DNA of 64,000 nt from Diploptera punctata (GCA_030220185.1 JASPKZ010001598.1:2438501-2502500), one strand, 5' to 3'; counted from the stretch's first letter, positions 19,396 to 30,365 are shown. Made by a program: numbers and translations. The notes: generated by a model not told the origin, from the sequence alone.

Positions 19396-19992
19396 GCTGA
19401 TCATTTTGATATCGAAGTAAGTCAACATACCTAAACAATGTTATTTATGATGAAAATATGTGTTCATTTATTCTGGATTTATTGTGACTTAACACAGTTA
19501 AGCATACTGGAATAAAAAATTGAATGGGAATAAGTCATTCAAATTAAAACAAATAAGGGAATAAAGAGCGTTTGTTGGATTAGAAGACATTAAGGTGAGA
19601 GACATTTAACAGGAGAGAAACAAACAATTCGCTCATTTACAATTTAACAACGCATTGTGGCAGCTGTAACCCGGAGCAGACACACGCGGCCCTTTCGGAT
19701 CACAAAAGACACAGTCTATTAACATAATAAGGGCTATTGTATTCCGTATTCAACTCACAGAATGGGCGAGGGGTGAACAAGAATTAGTTACTTTCAATAA
19801 CAATAGGAACCAGTATCCGATACTCACCCGGGTTATATCTATTTCATTTCTACTCCATCCAACGCTTCTACAAATATAGTTCCCATAAACACGAACTATA
19901 GAGCATTCATTTTAAGATGCAACCGCGTCTAGCAACCGCTCGTCGCAAGGATCTCGTACGGTAATTTAACCAAATAAATCTAAGTAGCTGTG
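19396..19992. other. No recognised feature
   Basis: Unique-looking DNA with moderate GC around 19650-19950; no coding domain or repeat match recognised. Confidence 0.45.
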
Positions 19993-20578
19993 GAAATGGA
20001 GATGCACAAAGAAATTAAACATAGGCCTATGCTCAATTCTGGAAATGCGTGCTATTATGCATTGCAGAGGCTTTCAAAAAACGTTAAACTGAAAATATAT
20101 AAAACTATTATTCTACCAGTTATATTATATGGATGCGAAACATGGACTCTTACTTTAAGGGAGGAAAGGCGGTTACAGGTATTTGAGAATAAAGTACTTA
20201 GGAAAATTCTTGGACCAAAGAGAGATGTACAGACAGGTGAATGGAGAAGACTTACATAACAGTGAAGTACATGGTCTTTATAGGGAGCCAGATATAATAA
20301 GAACAGTTAAGTCTCGTAGACTGTGATGGGCAGGACATGTGGCACGAATCAGGAATGAAAGACGTGCATGGAAGCTTCTTGTAGGAAGAGCAGACGGAAG
20401 GCGCCCGGTTGCTAGACGAAGAATGAGATGGGAGAATAACTTTAACTATGATTTGAGAGAGATGGATTATACGGGGGATGATTGGAAGATATTAGCTCAG
20501 GATAGAGATATATGGAGAGCTTATGTCCGCGCGGCCATGTACCTACGGGTCCGATAGTTCCCGTGAGTTAGTTAGTTA
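19993..20578 (+). mobile_element. LINE-A 3' fragment
   Basis: Encodes EMHKEIKHR, SGNACYYALQRLSKNVKL, PVILYGCETWTLTLREE, GPKRDVQTGEW, then a frameshift near 20250 and a stop at the RLRWAGH position (TGA for CGA). The second open run is ARIRNERRAWKLLVGRAD ... RAAMYLRVR. Tail AGTTAGTTA. The deletion after LQRL removes MSQL-type residues. MITE-1 follows directly. Confidence 0.87.
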
Positions 20579-21258
20579 TCATAAGTAATGCCACGAGTGA
20601 TTTCCAAATTATCGATAAATTCACGACTCACGAAGTGAGGAGTGAATTTATCTAGAGAATTTGGAAATCAAGAGTGGCATTTGTTAGGACTATTTAACGA
20701 ATAAAATAAAGCTGTTTACTCACAAATCATTATTTAACTACAGTTATTTAAAAATATTTTTATATTTAAAGTAAAACGGTGATGTTTGAAAACTAATGAG
20801 AAACGATAGGTAGCCTACGCTTCTACTGCTTCTTTTGTTTATCACTGCAACCAGATCATACTATTTATTGCCAAAGGAACGCAATATTGTAAGAATGCTC
20901 TCTAGTGGAGAAAAAATGAAACACATCAATCTGTATATTAATTCATTTTTGATGTCGTATACATTTAAGAAAGTGCAAACAGTGGTTTCTTTTTTTGGTG
21001 GTATAATCAATTGCTACAAATGTTGACATGTAAGCACTATTATATACAATCTGGTAGCCGTATTTGTTATAGGCTCAGTCACTGCAAAATAACGGTCAGA
21101 CCTGTTCAGAATATTAAAAAGGAGGAGCTTTGCTTAATATATGATAATCCTAACGTTGATAATTATTTCGTGAAACACGTCTCTGATTGGTTGTAATACA
21201 GAAATCATTGAAACGTGATTGGTCATTGACTCCCATTTGGGGCATGAGTTAAATAGTC
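20579..21258 (+). mobile_element. MITE-1, near-complete copy
   Basis: Head TCATAAGTAATGCCACGAGT, hairpin arms at 20590-20616 and 20643-20670, GACTATTTAACGAATAAAAT (20690), ATTGCCAAAGGAACGCAATA, CAGACCTGTTCAGAATATTA, GTGATTGGTCATTGACTCCC and end GAGTTAAATAGTC. Very similar to 14690-15419, with a shorter core. Adjoins LINE-A pieces at both ends. Confidence 0.77.
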
Positions 21259-21267
21259 TGTGAAAAT

Positions 21268-21420
21268 GATTAGAGATTGATCCTATGTTTAATTTCTTTG
21301 TGCATCTCATTCCTATTTGTGATTATTGTTCCTAGGTATCTGAATTCAGTTACTTCTTCAACATTTCCCTCCTTTATCATTAGCTGTCCATTTCCATTAT
21401 ATAATTATTTCTATTTTTAA
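21268..21420 (-). mobile_element. LINE-A internal fragment
   Basis: Minus-strand nucleotide match to the LINE-A segment for YNGNGQLM, EEVTEFRYLGTIITNRNEMH and KEIKHRI. Both ends are broken. Confidence 0.7.
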
Positions 21421-21424
21421 AAAT

Positions 21425-21935
21425 TAGCGATGATCACGATATGCGAATATGTCCAATGTGCGGGAGCTTTGAAGACGAGATAAATATACTAGGAAAATTT
21501 AACGATTTGGAATTTTGGAGACGTCTGTTATTACCGGAAAGATTTCTAAATTCAAATCGTGAAAGATTGGCATGCTACGAGTTATTGGTAAGCCCAGAAA
21601 ATTGGATAAACTTGGCTAGATTTCTGGACAAAACGCGGAAAATAAGAACAACACTCATTCGTGAATAAATAAATATGTTAACAAATTGCAATACCTTTAC
21701 TTCTTAATAATTCTAATTAACTAAGTTAATGTATAATGGAAATGTATTGTTATCTAATTGTAATATTATTGTGTTTTCTTTTTTTTTGTTTTAAGTACAT
21801 TATTACCAAACATCAACTTATTGTAACGGACTGTCAACAGCACGTACGGCTTACTGCCCGTGCGATCCATATTTGTAAATAACATTGCATGTATCTTATT
21901 TTTAGTCCAATAAAGTCCTTATGTATGTAGTTTTA
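21425..21935 (+). mobile_element. LINE-F 3' end
   Basis: Open frame from about 21435 encoding RICPMCGSFEDEIN (putative zinc-binding CxxC...), FWRRLLLPERFLNSN, ACYELLVSPENWINLARFLD and stop at 21668. A 3' UTR follows (TGTTAACAAATTGCAATACC ... CTGTCAACAGCACGTACGGC ... CCAATAAAGTCCTTATGTAT). Inverted partner of 24240-24930, which has the same C-terminus and 3' UTR. C-terminal CPxC...H motifs with a following ELL segment are common at the ends of non-LTR elements; the clade is not identified. Confidence 0.75.
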
Positions 21936-22078
21936 TTTAAAATCATTTATACAAATCAACATGTTAAATGTAAATTAAATAAATACAACTCCTTCATAAA
22001 ATTCGTATGTCTATAATTGAATTGTGCCTTTTACCAGTACGGACGCTTTGACACTGTATGAAGAATATATATATTTTC

Positions 22079-22436
22079 AAATGCCCAGGTTGTCTTTCGA
22101 TATTCCTGGTTTCTCTCCTGGCATGGCGTATTTGTAACCCACTTCTGAGGTTGGGGCGGGGCTACGTTGCCCCGATGATATGATGGGTGATATTGATAAT
22201 GGTGCGCCAGGAGAGTCCCTAATCCTAAGTTTAACCTAAGATGGATATGAATGATGATGAATGCGATGGCCATATGATTTCGGGGACCGTTTGGGCCTTA
22301 AAGTTTTCCTGACATTTGTCTTACAGGTGAGGAAAACCCGATAAAAACCTCACCCAGAAAAACTATCCCGACTGGGGAATCGAACCCGGCCCGCTGCGTG
22401 ACAAGGCAGCACGCTACCCCGAGACCACAGCGGTGA
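22079..22436 (-). mobile_element. SINE-1 variant with alternative 3' module
   Basis: Minus strand: SINE-1 head (CGCTGTGGTCTCGGGGTAGC, B-box GGGTTCGATTCCCCAGTCGG, GACAAATGTCAGGAAAAC). Instead of the usual body it continues CGCATTCATCATCATTCATA, GGATTAGGGACTCTCCTGGC, CAACGTAGCCCCGCCCCAAC, GTGGGTTACAAATACGCC and AGAGAGAAACCAGGAATAT. The same alternative module occurs at 29830-30020 and, decayed, at 63700-63875. Confidence 0.8.
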
Positions 22437-22884
22437 TGAAGAATATAGAATCATGTTTCGTTAAGTTTGCCAATTATTATGAAAAAAAGTTAAAACAATT
22501 TTCTACCACATCAATTGTAATTTCATAGGTCTATGTCCAAGAGCTATAGAGATGGCGTAGTTAGCAAGTTTGATACAAACTATAAATTCAGTATCGATCC
22601 TGTTAGAAGTTAAAAGAAGAATGTACCTTCTGTGGCCTAAGTTCAAGTTCTCCCTTATTAATCTGAAATTCAATACCACAATGCCTGCCCAGATGACACA
22701 TCTCTAACGTTTCAAACAGCCTGTGTACCAACTAATACCCACCAGTTTGACACAGTTTCCACTTACAAATTCTCCAATTACAGTGTTGTCACACTTTTAG
22801 CAAATTCCGAAAAAATAAAACTATCGAGATCTATGTTTAAATTTATCATATGTTAAAATTGAAGATATTAATGACAAAATAAAT
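22437..22884. other. No recognised feature
   Basis: No recognised coding or repeat signal. Confidence 0.45.
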
Positions 22885-23345
22885 TAATTTAATTTAATGT
22901 GTGGCACTATTAAAAGGAGCCTTAAAAACACAAGAAAATAAACAAAAATTAAATTTTATAAAGTAATGGCTGTTCCTGTATCGATGTATGGATCAGAATG
23001 TCGGACGATCACTAAAAGACAAGAACAAAGATTGGAAGCAGCTGTGATGCGATTTTTAAGAAATATAGCAGGATATACTCTGCTGGATAAGAAAAGAAAT
23101 GAAGATGTAAGAAAGGAACTAAATATTTTCAAACTTACAGACCGAATAATTAAATATAGGAACGACTGAAAACAACATATTGATAGAATGCCAGAAGGAA
23201 GATTTCCAAAATTATTGCTAAATTATAAACCGCACGGAAGGAGAAATGTTGGTCGCCCACACAGAAGATAGTCTGAACAATTTTAACAATTCTAGCTTTC
23301 ATGAAACCGGAACGAGCCAACAGGCTTAATCACTGGATGATGATG
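22885..23345 (+). mobile_element. LINE-B 3' fragment
   Basis: Reads CGTIKRSLKN, then VMAVPVSMYGSECRTITK, RLEAAVMRFLRNIAGYTL, NEDVRKELNIFKLTDR, and past two stops GRFPKLLLNYKPHGRRNVGR. The tail is a GATGATGATGATAAGG run. Upstream RT is missing. Stops at 22939 and 23167 break the frame. Confidence 0.85.
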
Positions 23346-23579
23346 ATAAGGTATACCTTATCCGCTCTTAGAGTGATCCAAACAAAACAAACGCCAATTG
23401 TATCCTTCCGCCATTCGCGCCACAATAATTACTGTCACATATTGACAGGGAGCACGTCTGAATTATATAATACACGTGTTCTTTGAATGGGGTAGGTATA
23501 TTACAAGAAAGCTGGTGAGATTTTTCATTGAACTTGTGAAATATATTTAAAATAACCATTGTTTTAAATATGTAGGGAA

Positions 23580-23815
23580 ATGGAAATGAAAGACGTGCAT
23601 GGAAGCTTATTGTAGGAAAACCAGAGGGAAAACGCCCAGTTGGTAGACCAAGAATGAGGTGGGAGAATAACATTAACTACGATTTGAGGATAGTAGATTA
23701 TACAGGGGATGATTGGAAAACATTGGTTCAGAATAGGGATGTATGGAGAGCTTATGTCCGCGCGGCCATGAACCTAGGGGTCGATAGTGCCAGTGAGTTA
23801 GTTAATTAGTAGGGA
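23580..23815 (+). mobile_element. LINE-A 3' end
   Basis: Severely 5'-truncated. Encodes NERRAWKLIVGKPEGKRPV, GRPRMRWENNINYDL, DYTGDDWKTL and RAAMNLGVDS with a small frameshift at the very end. Tail AGTTAGTTAATTAG, adjoining the SINE-4 end. Confidence 0.85.
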
Positions 23816-24235
23816 AATAAACATGACTAAATTAGCGTGTTTAAGTAACTTCCCTAACCTATACATTCCCACATGAGACAAGGGCGCTCCTTGCGGAGTT
23901 ACCTAAACGCGCTAATTCACTTACGTTTATCTCCCTACATATACCAGCGAGTTACAAGTGGTTAGCTCATCATCTCAAAAAGACACCTAGTAGATAACTA
24001 ACGTATCACTTGCATGGGAAAGCCCGATTATATTTTGATCAGAGGCTCTAATTTAGACTTCTTTTACGAGCAAGAAAATCTTCAGAATCGGGATCCACGG
24101 CTTAAAGTCCCTCCCGGAGGACTTATCCCTCGGAATTTTTCCATTCAACATTTCATTTACCCCTGCAGGATTTGAACCCACCATCCTCGGGAACAGAGGC
24201 AAGGAACATGACCCCAGACAAGCGAGGCCGATCAT
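23816..24235 (-). mobile_element. SINE-4, tRNA-derived, diverged copy
   Basis: The minus strand starts with a tRNA-like head (GCCTCGCTTGTCTGGGGTCA, B-box GGTTCAAATCC), then GGACTTTAAGCCGTGGATCC and CTGAAGATTTTCTTGCTCG. The 3' part contains an inverted pair, TTAGCGTGTTTAAGTAACT (23840) and GTTACCTAAACGCGCTAA (23909). Confidence 0.68.
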
Positions 24236-24239
24236 AGTA

Positions 24240-25310
24240 CATTAGGACTTTATTAGACTAAAATTAAGATACATACAATGTTATTTACAAATATAGGTCG
24301 CACGGCTGTACGTGCTGTTGACAGTCCGTTACAATAAGTTGATGTTTGGTAATAATATACTTAAAACAAAAAAGAAAACACAATAATATTACAATTGGAT
24401 AACAATACAATTACATTATACATTAACTTAGTTAATTAGAATTATTAAGAATTAATGGTATTGCAATTTGTTAACATATTAATTTATTCATGAATGAGTG
24501 TTGTTCTTATTTTCCGCGTTTTATCCAGAAATCTACCCACGTTTATCCAATTTTCTGAGCTTACCAATAACTCGTAGCATGCCAATCTTTCAAGATTTGA
24601 ATTTAGAAATCTTTCCGGTAATAACTGACGTCTCCAATATTCGAAATCGTTATATTTTCCTAATATACTCGTATGTATCTCGTCTTCAAAGCTCCCGCAC
24701 ATTGGACATATTCTCATATCGTGATCGCCGCTAATTTTTAAAAATGTCCATGCCCCTAACTTGAACCAAGCAAGCCCTGATCTCTCTTTAAATCCTAGAT
24801 TGAGTATATAAGATTCTTTTTCCCCAAACTTGTTTAGGTATCTTTGTAAAAACAGTGATCGTTTTCTCATGGATAAGTAGTGGCATCTAGCTTTTGGTAG
24901 GGGAAACTGGAGAAAACCCGACAAAAATCTTCACTCGTTCCTATTCGTTTACTACAAACCTACATAAGAGTAACCAAGATGCGAACTTGTGACGTAGAGA
25001 TAAAAGTGAGAGTTGAATCAATGTATATGTTAAATTGGAAATACGTGTTGTTTGGACATCCCGTTCCATTGTGTGCAAATATCCTAGCTGACCTATTTGT
25101 CTACACAGTTCATGTCTATTATGTTTGCCGCTTTGAATTATGTTAAATGCATGCATTGTAGGGATTTGTTTTACAATCAATTTGATGACCATACCATACT
25201 AGTAAACAATATTCTAAACACGTAGAAAACATCAACGGTATCTTCAACTCATCCTCGTGTAAGAATGCAACATAATCACTATCACATTTGCAATTAAAAT
25301 CTCCATTTTT
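24240..25310 (-). mobile_element. LINE-F 3' fragment, longer copy
   Basis: Minus strand. An upstream open run (24941-25192; VIKLIVKQIPTMHAFNII, RHELCRQIGQLGYLHTM) ends at a stop. The next run starts near 24924: FLQFPLPKARCHYLSMRKRS, GLAWFKLGAWTFLKISGD, RICPMCGSFEDEIHTS, RRQLLPERFLNSN, ELLVSSENWINVGRFLD. The 3' UTR (24240-24483) matches the plus copy at 21.67-21.93 kb. The whole appears to be the C-terminal third of a non-LTR polyprotein; the RT is lacking. Confidence 0.75.
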
Positions 25311-25324
25311 TAAAGTTACTTTTA

Positions 25325-25925
25325 TCTTCTCCTTCTTCTACTACAAGGTTTAGGCTATGCAGCCTGTTTCGGAGAAGTTAAAAGTGGAGTCCATCTTCTA
25401 CGTGGTCGGCCAACATCTCTTGTTCCTCTGGGATTATACAGGAAGGTTCATCTTTTTGGTATTCTTTCGTTGTTCATTCTCATTAAGTGTTCTGTCCATT
25501 TATTATTATTTTCGCTGATTTTATCTTCAATTTTATATATATTTAATTCTTCTCGTATAGTTTCATTCCTTATTCTATCCGCTCTTGTGCATCCTTTCAC
25601 ATTACGTAAAAATAGCATTTCCGCAGTCTGTATCCTGCTTTTAGCCCTTTGATTTCATTATCCAATTTTCACTTCCATACAACAACAAAGCAACAGCCAT
25701 TGTTTTATATAATTTAAGCTTCGTATCTTTCCTTGTTTTCCGACCTAAGGTTCTTTTATGGTTCCACAAATAGCCTGAAATTTATTTACTTTATTTTCTA
25801 TATCTTTATTTTCTCTATAAGTTATATCACATCCTAATTATTGGAAATGTCATATTTGTTCTATTATTTTGTCATCCAGTACAATTTTTGATCTAATTCC
25901 ATATTTACCAATAAATGTCATTTAT
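25325..25925 (-). mobile_element. LINE-B 3' fragment
   Basis: Minus strand, badly broken frame. Recognisable pieces are FIGKYGIRSKIVLDDKIIEQ, LGCDITYRENKDIENKVN, QTAEMLFLRNVKGCTRADR, IRNETIREELNIYKIEDK and RGTRDVGRPRRRWTPLLTSP. The tail has GAAGAAGGAG. Its last 110 bp is nearly identical to 54650-54787, marking a subfamily. Confidence 0.82.
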
Positions 25926-25934
25926 TTAATGTAT

Positions 25935-27375
25935 AATCAACACGGATTTGAAGAAGTGTCTAAATACAAATACCTATGAACAATTATTACAATAAATAAT
26001 AGTTTAAAAAAACTAAAACAACACGCTTTATTAGAAAACCGAAGTAAAAAAATGAAAAATAATTTTAATTTCCAACACGCTTGGAATAAAATTAAAGTGG
26101 TCAACAAAAAAATCATCTCCAACACATATAGAATAAAACTAGAGTTATCAACAAAAAGAAAATAATTTTACCATCAAAAGCGTGGGGTGCTCTATATCAA
26201 TTAATATATTTGATAATAAACAGATATTGGTAAAAGTAAAGTCTCTAAGAAGAAAATGTAAAAATCATAAAAAGCACCCCACGCTTTTGATGGTAAAATT
26301 ATTTTCTTTTTGTTGATAACTCTAGTTTTATTCTATATGTGTTGGAGATGATTTTTTTGTTGACCACTTTAATTTTATCCCAAGCGTGTTGGAAATTAAA
26401 ATTATTTTTCATTTTTTTAGTTCGGTTTTCTAATAAAGCGTGTTGTTTTAGTTTTTTAAAACTATTATTTATTTTTTATTTTTTAGTTTTAATATTTTAC
26501 AGAATAAGATAAAAATGTAAATATCTTTAAATTCGATACTATTGTAGTATGAGCTAAAAGTAATACTCTTCTATAAAAAAAACCCTCCCAGCCGGATTTG
26601 AACCAGCGACGTATGGATTACTGAAATTGTATACCACTAAGAGTTCACCGCTCTACCAACTGAGCTCTTACAACGATTGACTAAAAAATCGACAAGTCCG
26701 CAACCTATTATACCAGTTTTCATTTTTTTTGATTTTCTGATGATTCTGGCCAGGATTTTAGAAACAAAATATGAAATTATTGTATTGTCACGGGTCCTTT
26801 ACAAGTATACAAAGCTTTCAAGTCGATCCAATGTTTCTAAGTGGGTGAAAATCGTGTTCAAAGATTCCGTTACATAGATACAAAGACACTTTTTCTGATT
26901 TTCTGACAATTCTGGCCAGGATTTTAGAAACAAATATGAAAATTTTGTATTGCCACGGGTCCTTTACAAGTATACAAAGTTTCAAGTCGATCCAATGATT
27001 TTAAGTAGGTGAAAATCGCGTTGAAAGATTCCGTTACATAGATAGATAGATAGATACAGGTCAAGCTAATATAAAGCGTGTAATAATAAATATGAAATTA
27101 TTGTATTGTCACGTGACCTGTACAAGTATACAAAGTTTCAAGTCGATCCGATGATTTTAAGTGGGTGAAAATCGCGTTGAAAGATTCCGTTACATAGATA
27201 GATAGATAGATAGATACAGGTCAAACTAATATAAAGCGTGTAAAAAGGAATCAGATGCACAAATAAATTAAACATAGGCTCATTTCTGGAAATACATGCT
27301 ATTACGCATTATAGGGACTCTCGTCCCAATTTCTCTCAATTTCTGTTGAACTGAATATTAAAATATAAAATTATG
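25935..27375 (+). mobile_element. LINE-A fragment split by Composite-K
   Basis: Left piece (25935-25998) encodes GFEEVSKYKYL and TIITINN. The right piece (27246-27375) continues with NQMHK, KHRLISGNTCYYAL. In intact copies the two join as EEVAEFKYLGTIITNRNEMHKE, so Composite-K interrupts it with little or no loss. The 3' half is degraded or replaced beyond 27375. Confidence 0.72.
25999..27245. mobile_element. Composite-K copy 2, complete-looking
   Basis: Left hairpin arm AATAGTTTAAAAAAACTAAA, CACGCTTTATTAGAAAACCG (25999-26185), central TTAATATATTTGATAATAAACA, and right arm through AAATTATTTTCTTTTTGTTG to ATAAAGCGTGTTGTTTTAG (26270-26480). A minus-strand tRNA-like module (26582-26670; AGCTCAGTTGGTAGAGCGGT and B-box GGTTCAAATCC) follows, then three tail units, two closing with AATATAAAGCGTGTAA. 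The outer ends thus carry an inverted CACGCTTTAT/ATAAAGCGTG. Inserted in LINE-A. Confidence 0.78.
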
Positions 27376-27380
27376 GAATA

Positions 27381-27794
27381 TTCACCTGTAAGGTCCCTCT
27401 CCTCAACTTAATTAATTAACTGTAGCGCTTTCGGGACTTGTACCATCATCGGCAGGATTCAAAACTAGTGTTTCACTGAAGATCTGGTAGAGGGGGTTAC
27501 ATGTATTGGGTTCGTTTCGTTTATCAGATTGTCGTGAGCTGCTTTCATGATTTCCATCTCTTCGAGTACGTTTATCTTCGTTGGATTATTTATTTTCTCT
27601 GAGAAGAGATGGAAATCATGAAAGCAGCTCACAACGACAATATGATAAACGAAAACGAACCCAATACATGTAACCCCCTCTACCAGATCTTCAGTGAAAC
27701 ACCAGTTTTGAATCCTGCCGATGATGGGACAAGTCCCGAAAGCGCTACAGTTAAATAATTAATTAAGTTGAGGAGACGGACCTTACAGGTGAAT
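27381..27794. repeat. Foldback of two inverted Penelope-LTR-like arms
   Basis: Arms 27381-27562 and 27604-27794 are near-perfect inverted copies around a 41-bp loop. Landmarks are TTCACCTGTAAGGTCC, AACTGTAGCGCTTTCGGGAC, ACCAGATCTTCAGTGAAACA and CTCTTCTCAGAGAAAA near the loop. The right arm reads CCTGCCGATGATGGGACAAG then TCCCGAAAGCGCTACAGTTA. This GATGATGG...CGAAAGCG pattern is common in Penelope-like element terminal repeats, which are known to occur inverted. Class is inference. Confidence 0.55.
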
Positions 27795-28171
27795 CATAAG
27801 ATAAAATAAGTTAAAATATACCTTCTTAGGTAAGATCCGTCGTCCTCAACTTATAAATTATGTATTCTTTATGCCTGTAAGCCTTTCAGAACATCCGTTC
27901 CATCTTCAGCAGGTTCTTCTTCGCTACAATCTAATATGATGCTGCTGGTCCTAATGTGGTGTTGTTGTGAGTCACTATGAAATATAGAATAATTATTGGC
28001 GTGGACATGCAGTTTAAAGAGCTCTATAATAATTATGTAAATTTATCTTTGTGCTATTTATAGTGTTTGAAATTTAAAAAAAATGTATGCAAAATGTTCA
28101 ACAACAAAAAAAAATGTTTGGTCTTTGAATTTTTTTAAGGATAAATCACAATCCATATCTGAACACAAGCA
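27795..28171. other. Possible related terminal-repeat sequence; otherwise nothing
   Basis: AAGATCCGTCGTCCTCAACT (27831) and CCATCTTCAGCAGGTTCTTC (27900) echo the neighbouring foldback arms but could not be aligned along their length. No coding signal. Confidence 0.25.
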
Positions 28172-28290
28172 AACATTGTCATAGCAATTCTGCCCCAGGG
28201 TAGGTCTTTCACTTCAATCATAGCATATTCATACTATGCTTTGCAGCTTTATTAGGGAATTATAGGTGTGGGAGCTTTCACCGGCTATGG
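28172..28290 (-). mobile_element. SINE-1 3' fragment
   Basis: Minus-strand SINE-1 end: ATAGCCGGTGAAAGCTCCCA, CTAATAAAGCTGCAAAGCAT, then GATTGAAGTGAAAGACCTAC and GGGCAGAATTGC. The head is missing. Confidence 0.72.
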
Positions 28291-28865
28291 ACAATAACAT
28301 ACTAGAAAACTGTACCAAGAAAATTCTTTTAAGAAGTTGGATTTTTTCTTTTTATTTTCTTTTTTTGCATTTTAAATTACTCATGAAGAAATATGTCTAA
28401 AAAGTTAACCTGAGTGCCATCGTGTTCAGGAAGACTTGTGTAATTAGTAATATAATTTTCATGAGTGTTTCATGTTTTTTTCATGAACGGGGTGTAAGAG
28501 GTATTAGTCATTCAAAATATCTCTGCAGGCAGAAGAATTACGAAGTTCTGTTTCTTGCTACACGTGACGTCATATAAGGCAGTGTACACTGTCAGCGTCC
28601 CACGTCCCATTCCCCTCTGACCTCTTAGATAGCAGTGTCACGTGTTCTATTCCTGCATAAACACGACTGCAGTGCCCTCCGTCAACAACTGCGCTTACTT
28701 CTTGAACGGGTAATAGTGATGTGCATTCTTATAACCTCTCGCACCTAATTCTCAACCTCACCTGCACGTGGTACACCATGCTTTTAACTAACGAGGTAAT
28801 GGTGACCGAGTCACGACGGTATAACCGTTCCATCAAATATGGAGGAAATTCCATATTCTGAACGC
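28291..28865. other. No recognised feature
   Basis: Includes a GC-richer stretch at 28580-28830 with no identifiable coding frame or repeat match. Confidence 0.4.
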
Positions 28866-29030
28866 CTGACTAGAGGCTATAAGGTAGCAGCCCTACCACT
28901 AGTCTTGCTCTGTGGATGGCTGGTAACCAACCCAGGGGACTTCCTATTACTCGAAGAAACTTAAGCAAAGACTGGAATGGCCGTACAGGCCACATGGCCT
29001 AAAACGAATTTGTTCATGATGATGATGATT
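28866..29030 (+). mobile_element. Short LINE-B derivative: leader joined to 3' end
   Basis: CCTGACTAGAGGCTATAAGG, CCCTACCACTAGTCTTGCTC and GCTGGTAACCAACCCAGGGG match the leader block at 12282-12350. It then passes directly to GGCCGTACAGGCCACATGGC and an ATGATGATGATG tail typical of a LINE 3' end. Only about 165 bp long; no coding sequence. Confidence 0.5.
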
Positions 29031-29593
29031 TTCATGAACATAACTTAAGAATAAGCTGAAAAAAATATTTTTGTATGTTGCATATTTTTAAGCCAAATTG
29101 CAAGGAAATTAGTACCGGATGCCCTTAAATCCTGTTCTTTGAATGGAATTTAAACCAATAACTTGGCTCCGATTAGCGAATGCACTTACACAGATAGTGT
29201 ATAATTTATTTAAATATAAAACAATGGATTTATGCTGAAGTTCTAACACCAATGCATACATTGTAATTAAATTAACGTTAGCTTCTGTTTCTATGACAAC
29301 GGCAGCTAGATGTTCAGCTGAGGTATCTTTAATATTTTATGAACAGTGACTTGTAATTCTCTGGGATTCTTAGAGTGGTCTCTCGAGGATTATCGGAACA
29401 TAAGGCTTTGAGATGATTCCCTAACAGCCAGATACATTCCCTAAGGAGAGAAGAGAGCAATCTCTATTTCATCCTTCAAGAGTTTAGTGGATTTCATCCT
29501 TAAGTGAACACCCACACTTTTTAGACTACAATGCATGTTTCCTGACATAAACTTATTTTCAACAAATCGAACTCTGTAACCATCACTCAATCA
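29031..29593. other. No recognised feature
   Basis: AT-rich DNA, no recognised signal. Confidence 0.45.
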
Positions 29594-29634
<41 letters not shown>

Positions 29635-29656
29635 TGTGTGTGTGTGTGTGTGTGTG
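29594..29656. repeat. TA and TG microsatellite
   Basis: TA run (29594-29632) then TG run (29634-29656), directly abutting the SINE-1 head. Confidence 0.95.
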
Positions 29657-30020
29657 TCCACCACTGTGGTCTCGGGGTAGCGTGCTGCCTTGTCATGCAG
29701 CGGGCCCGGATTCGATCCCCGGTCGGGACAGTTTTTCTGGGTGAGGTTTTTATCGGGGTTTTTCCTCAACTGTAAGACAAATGTCAGGAAAACTTTAAGG
29801 CCCAAACGGTCCCCGAAATCATATGGCTATCTCATTCATATTCGTCTTAGGTTAAGCTTAGGATTAGGGACTCTCCTGGCGCACCATTATCATCATATCA
29901 TCGGGGCAACGTAACCCTGGCTTCCAGGCGCCCCAACCTCAGAAGTGGGTTACAAGTACGCCATGCCAGGAGACAAACCAGGAATGTCGAAGGACAAACC
30001 TGGGGCATTTGCAAAATTTA
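29657..30020 (+). mobile_element. SINE-1 variant with alternative 3' module
   Basis: Head CACCACTGTGGTCTCGGGGT, B-box GGATTCGATCCCCGGTCGG and GACAAATGTCAGGAAAAC, then the alternative module TCGTCTTAGGTTAAGCTTAG, GGACTCTCCTGGCGCACCAT, CATCGGGGCAACGTAACCC, CCTCAGAAGTGGGTTACAAG and CCAGGAGACAAACCAGGAAT. Pairs with the minus copy at 22079-22436. Confidence 0.82.
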
Positions 30021-30319
30021 TATATATACATTTTTCCTCATCAAAATACCAATTAACTGCTATAAATCTTTTACAGCCAAACTACCTAAAATCTTACAAA
30101 CACAAACTGAAGACTTTTTCATTATTTTTTTTTAATCTTTCCACTCTTCTTCAACTTTTTATTACCTGTTTTATTATTTATTATTATCATTATTTAAATT
30201 ATCTTTTATTACATTTTTATTATTTTTGTTATCTATTTTATTATCGTTTTTATAATATTTTATTTATTATCTACTTATTTATATTATTATCTATTTATTA
30301 TATTACGAATTTATTTAAT

Positions 30320-30365
<46 letters not shown>

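Noticed and set aside
26582..26670. tRNA gene (Lys-like anticodon loop CTCTTAG)
   Set aside because: Good A- and B-boxes, but the acceptor ends do not pair and the arms are stretched; three repeated copies occur inside Composite-K.
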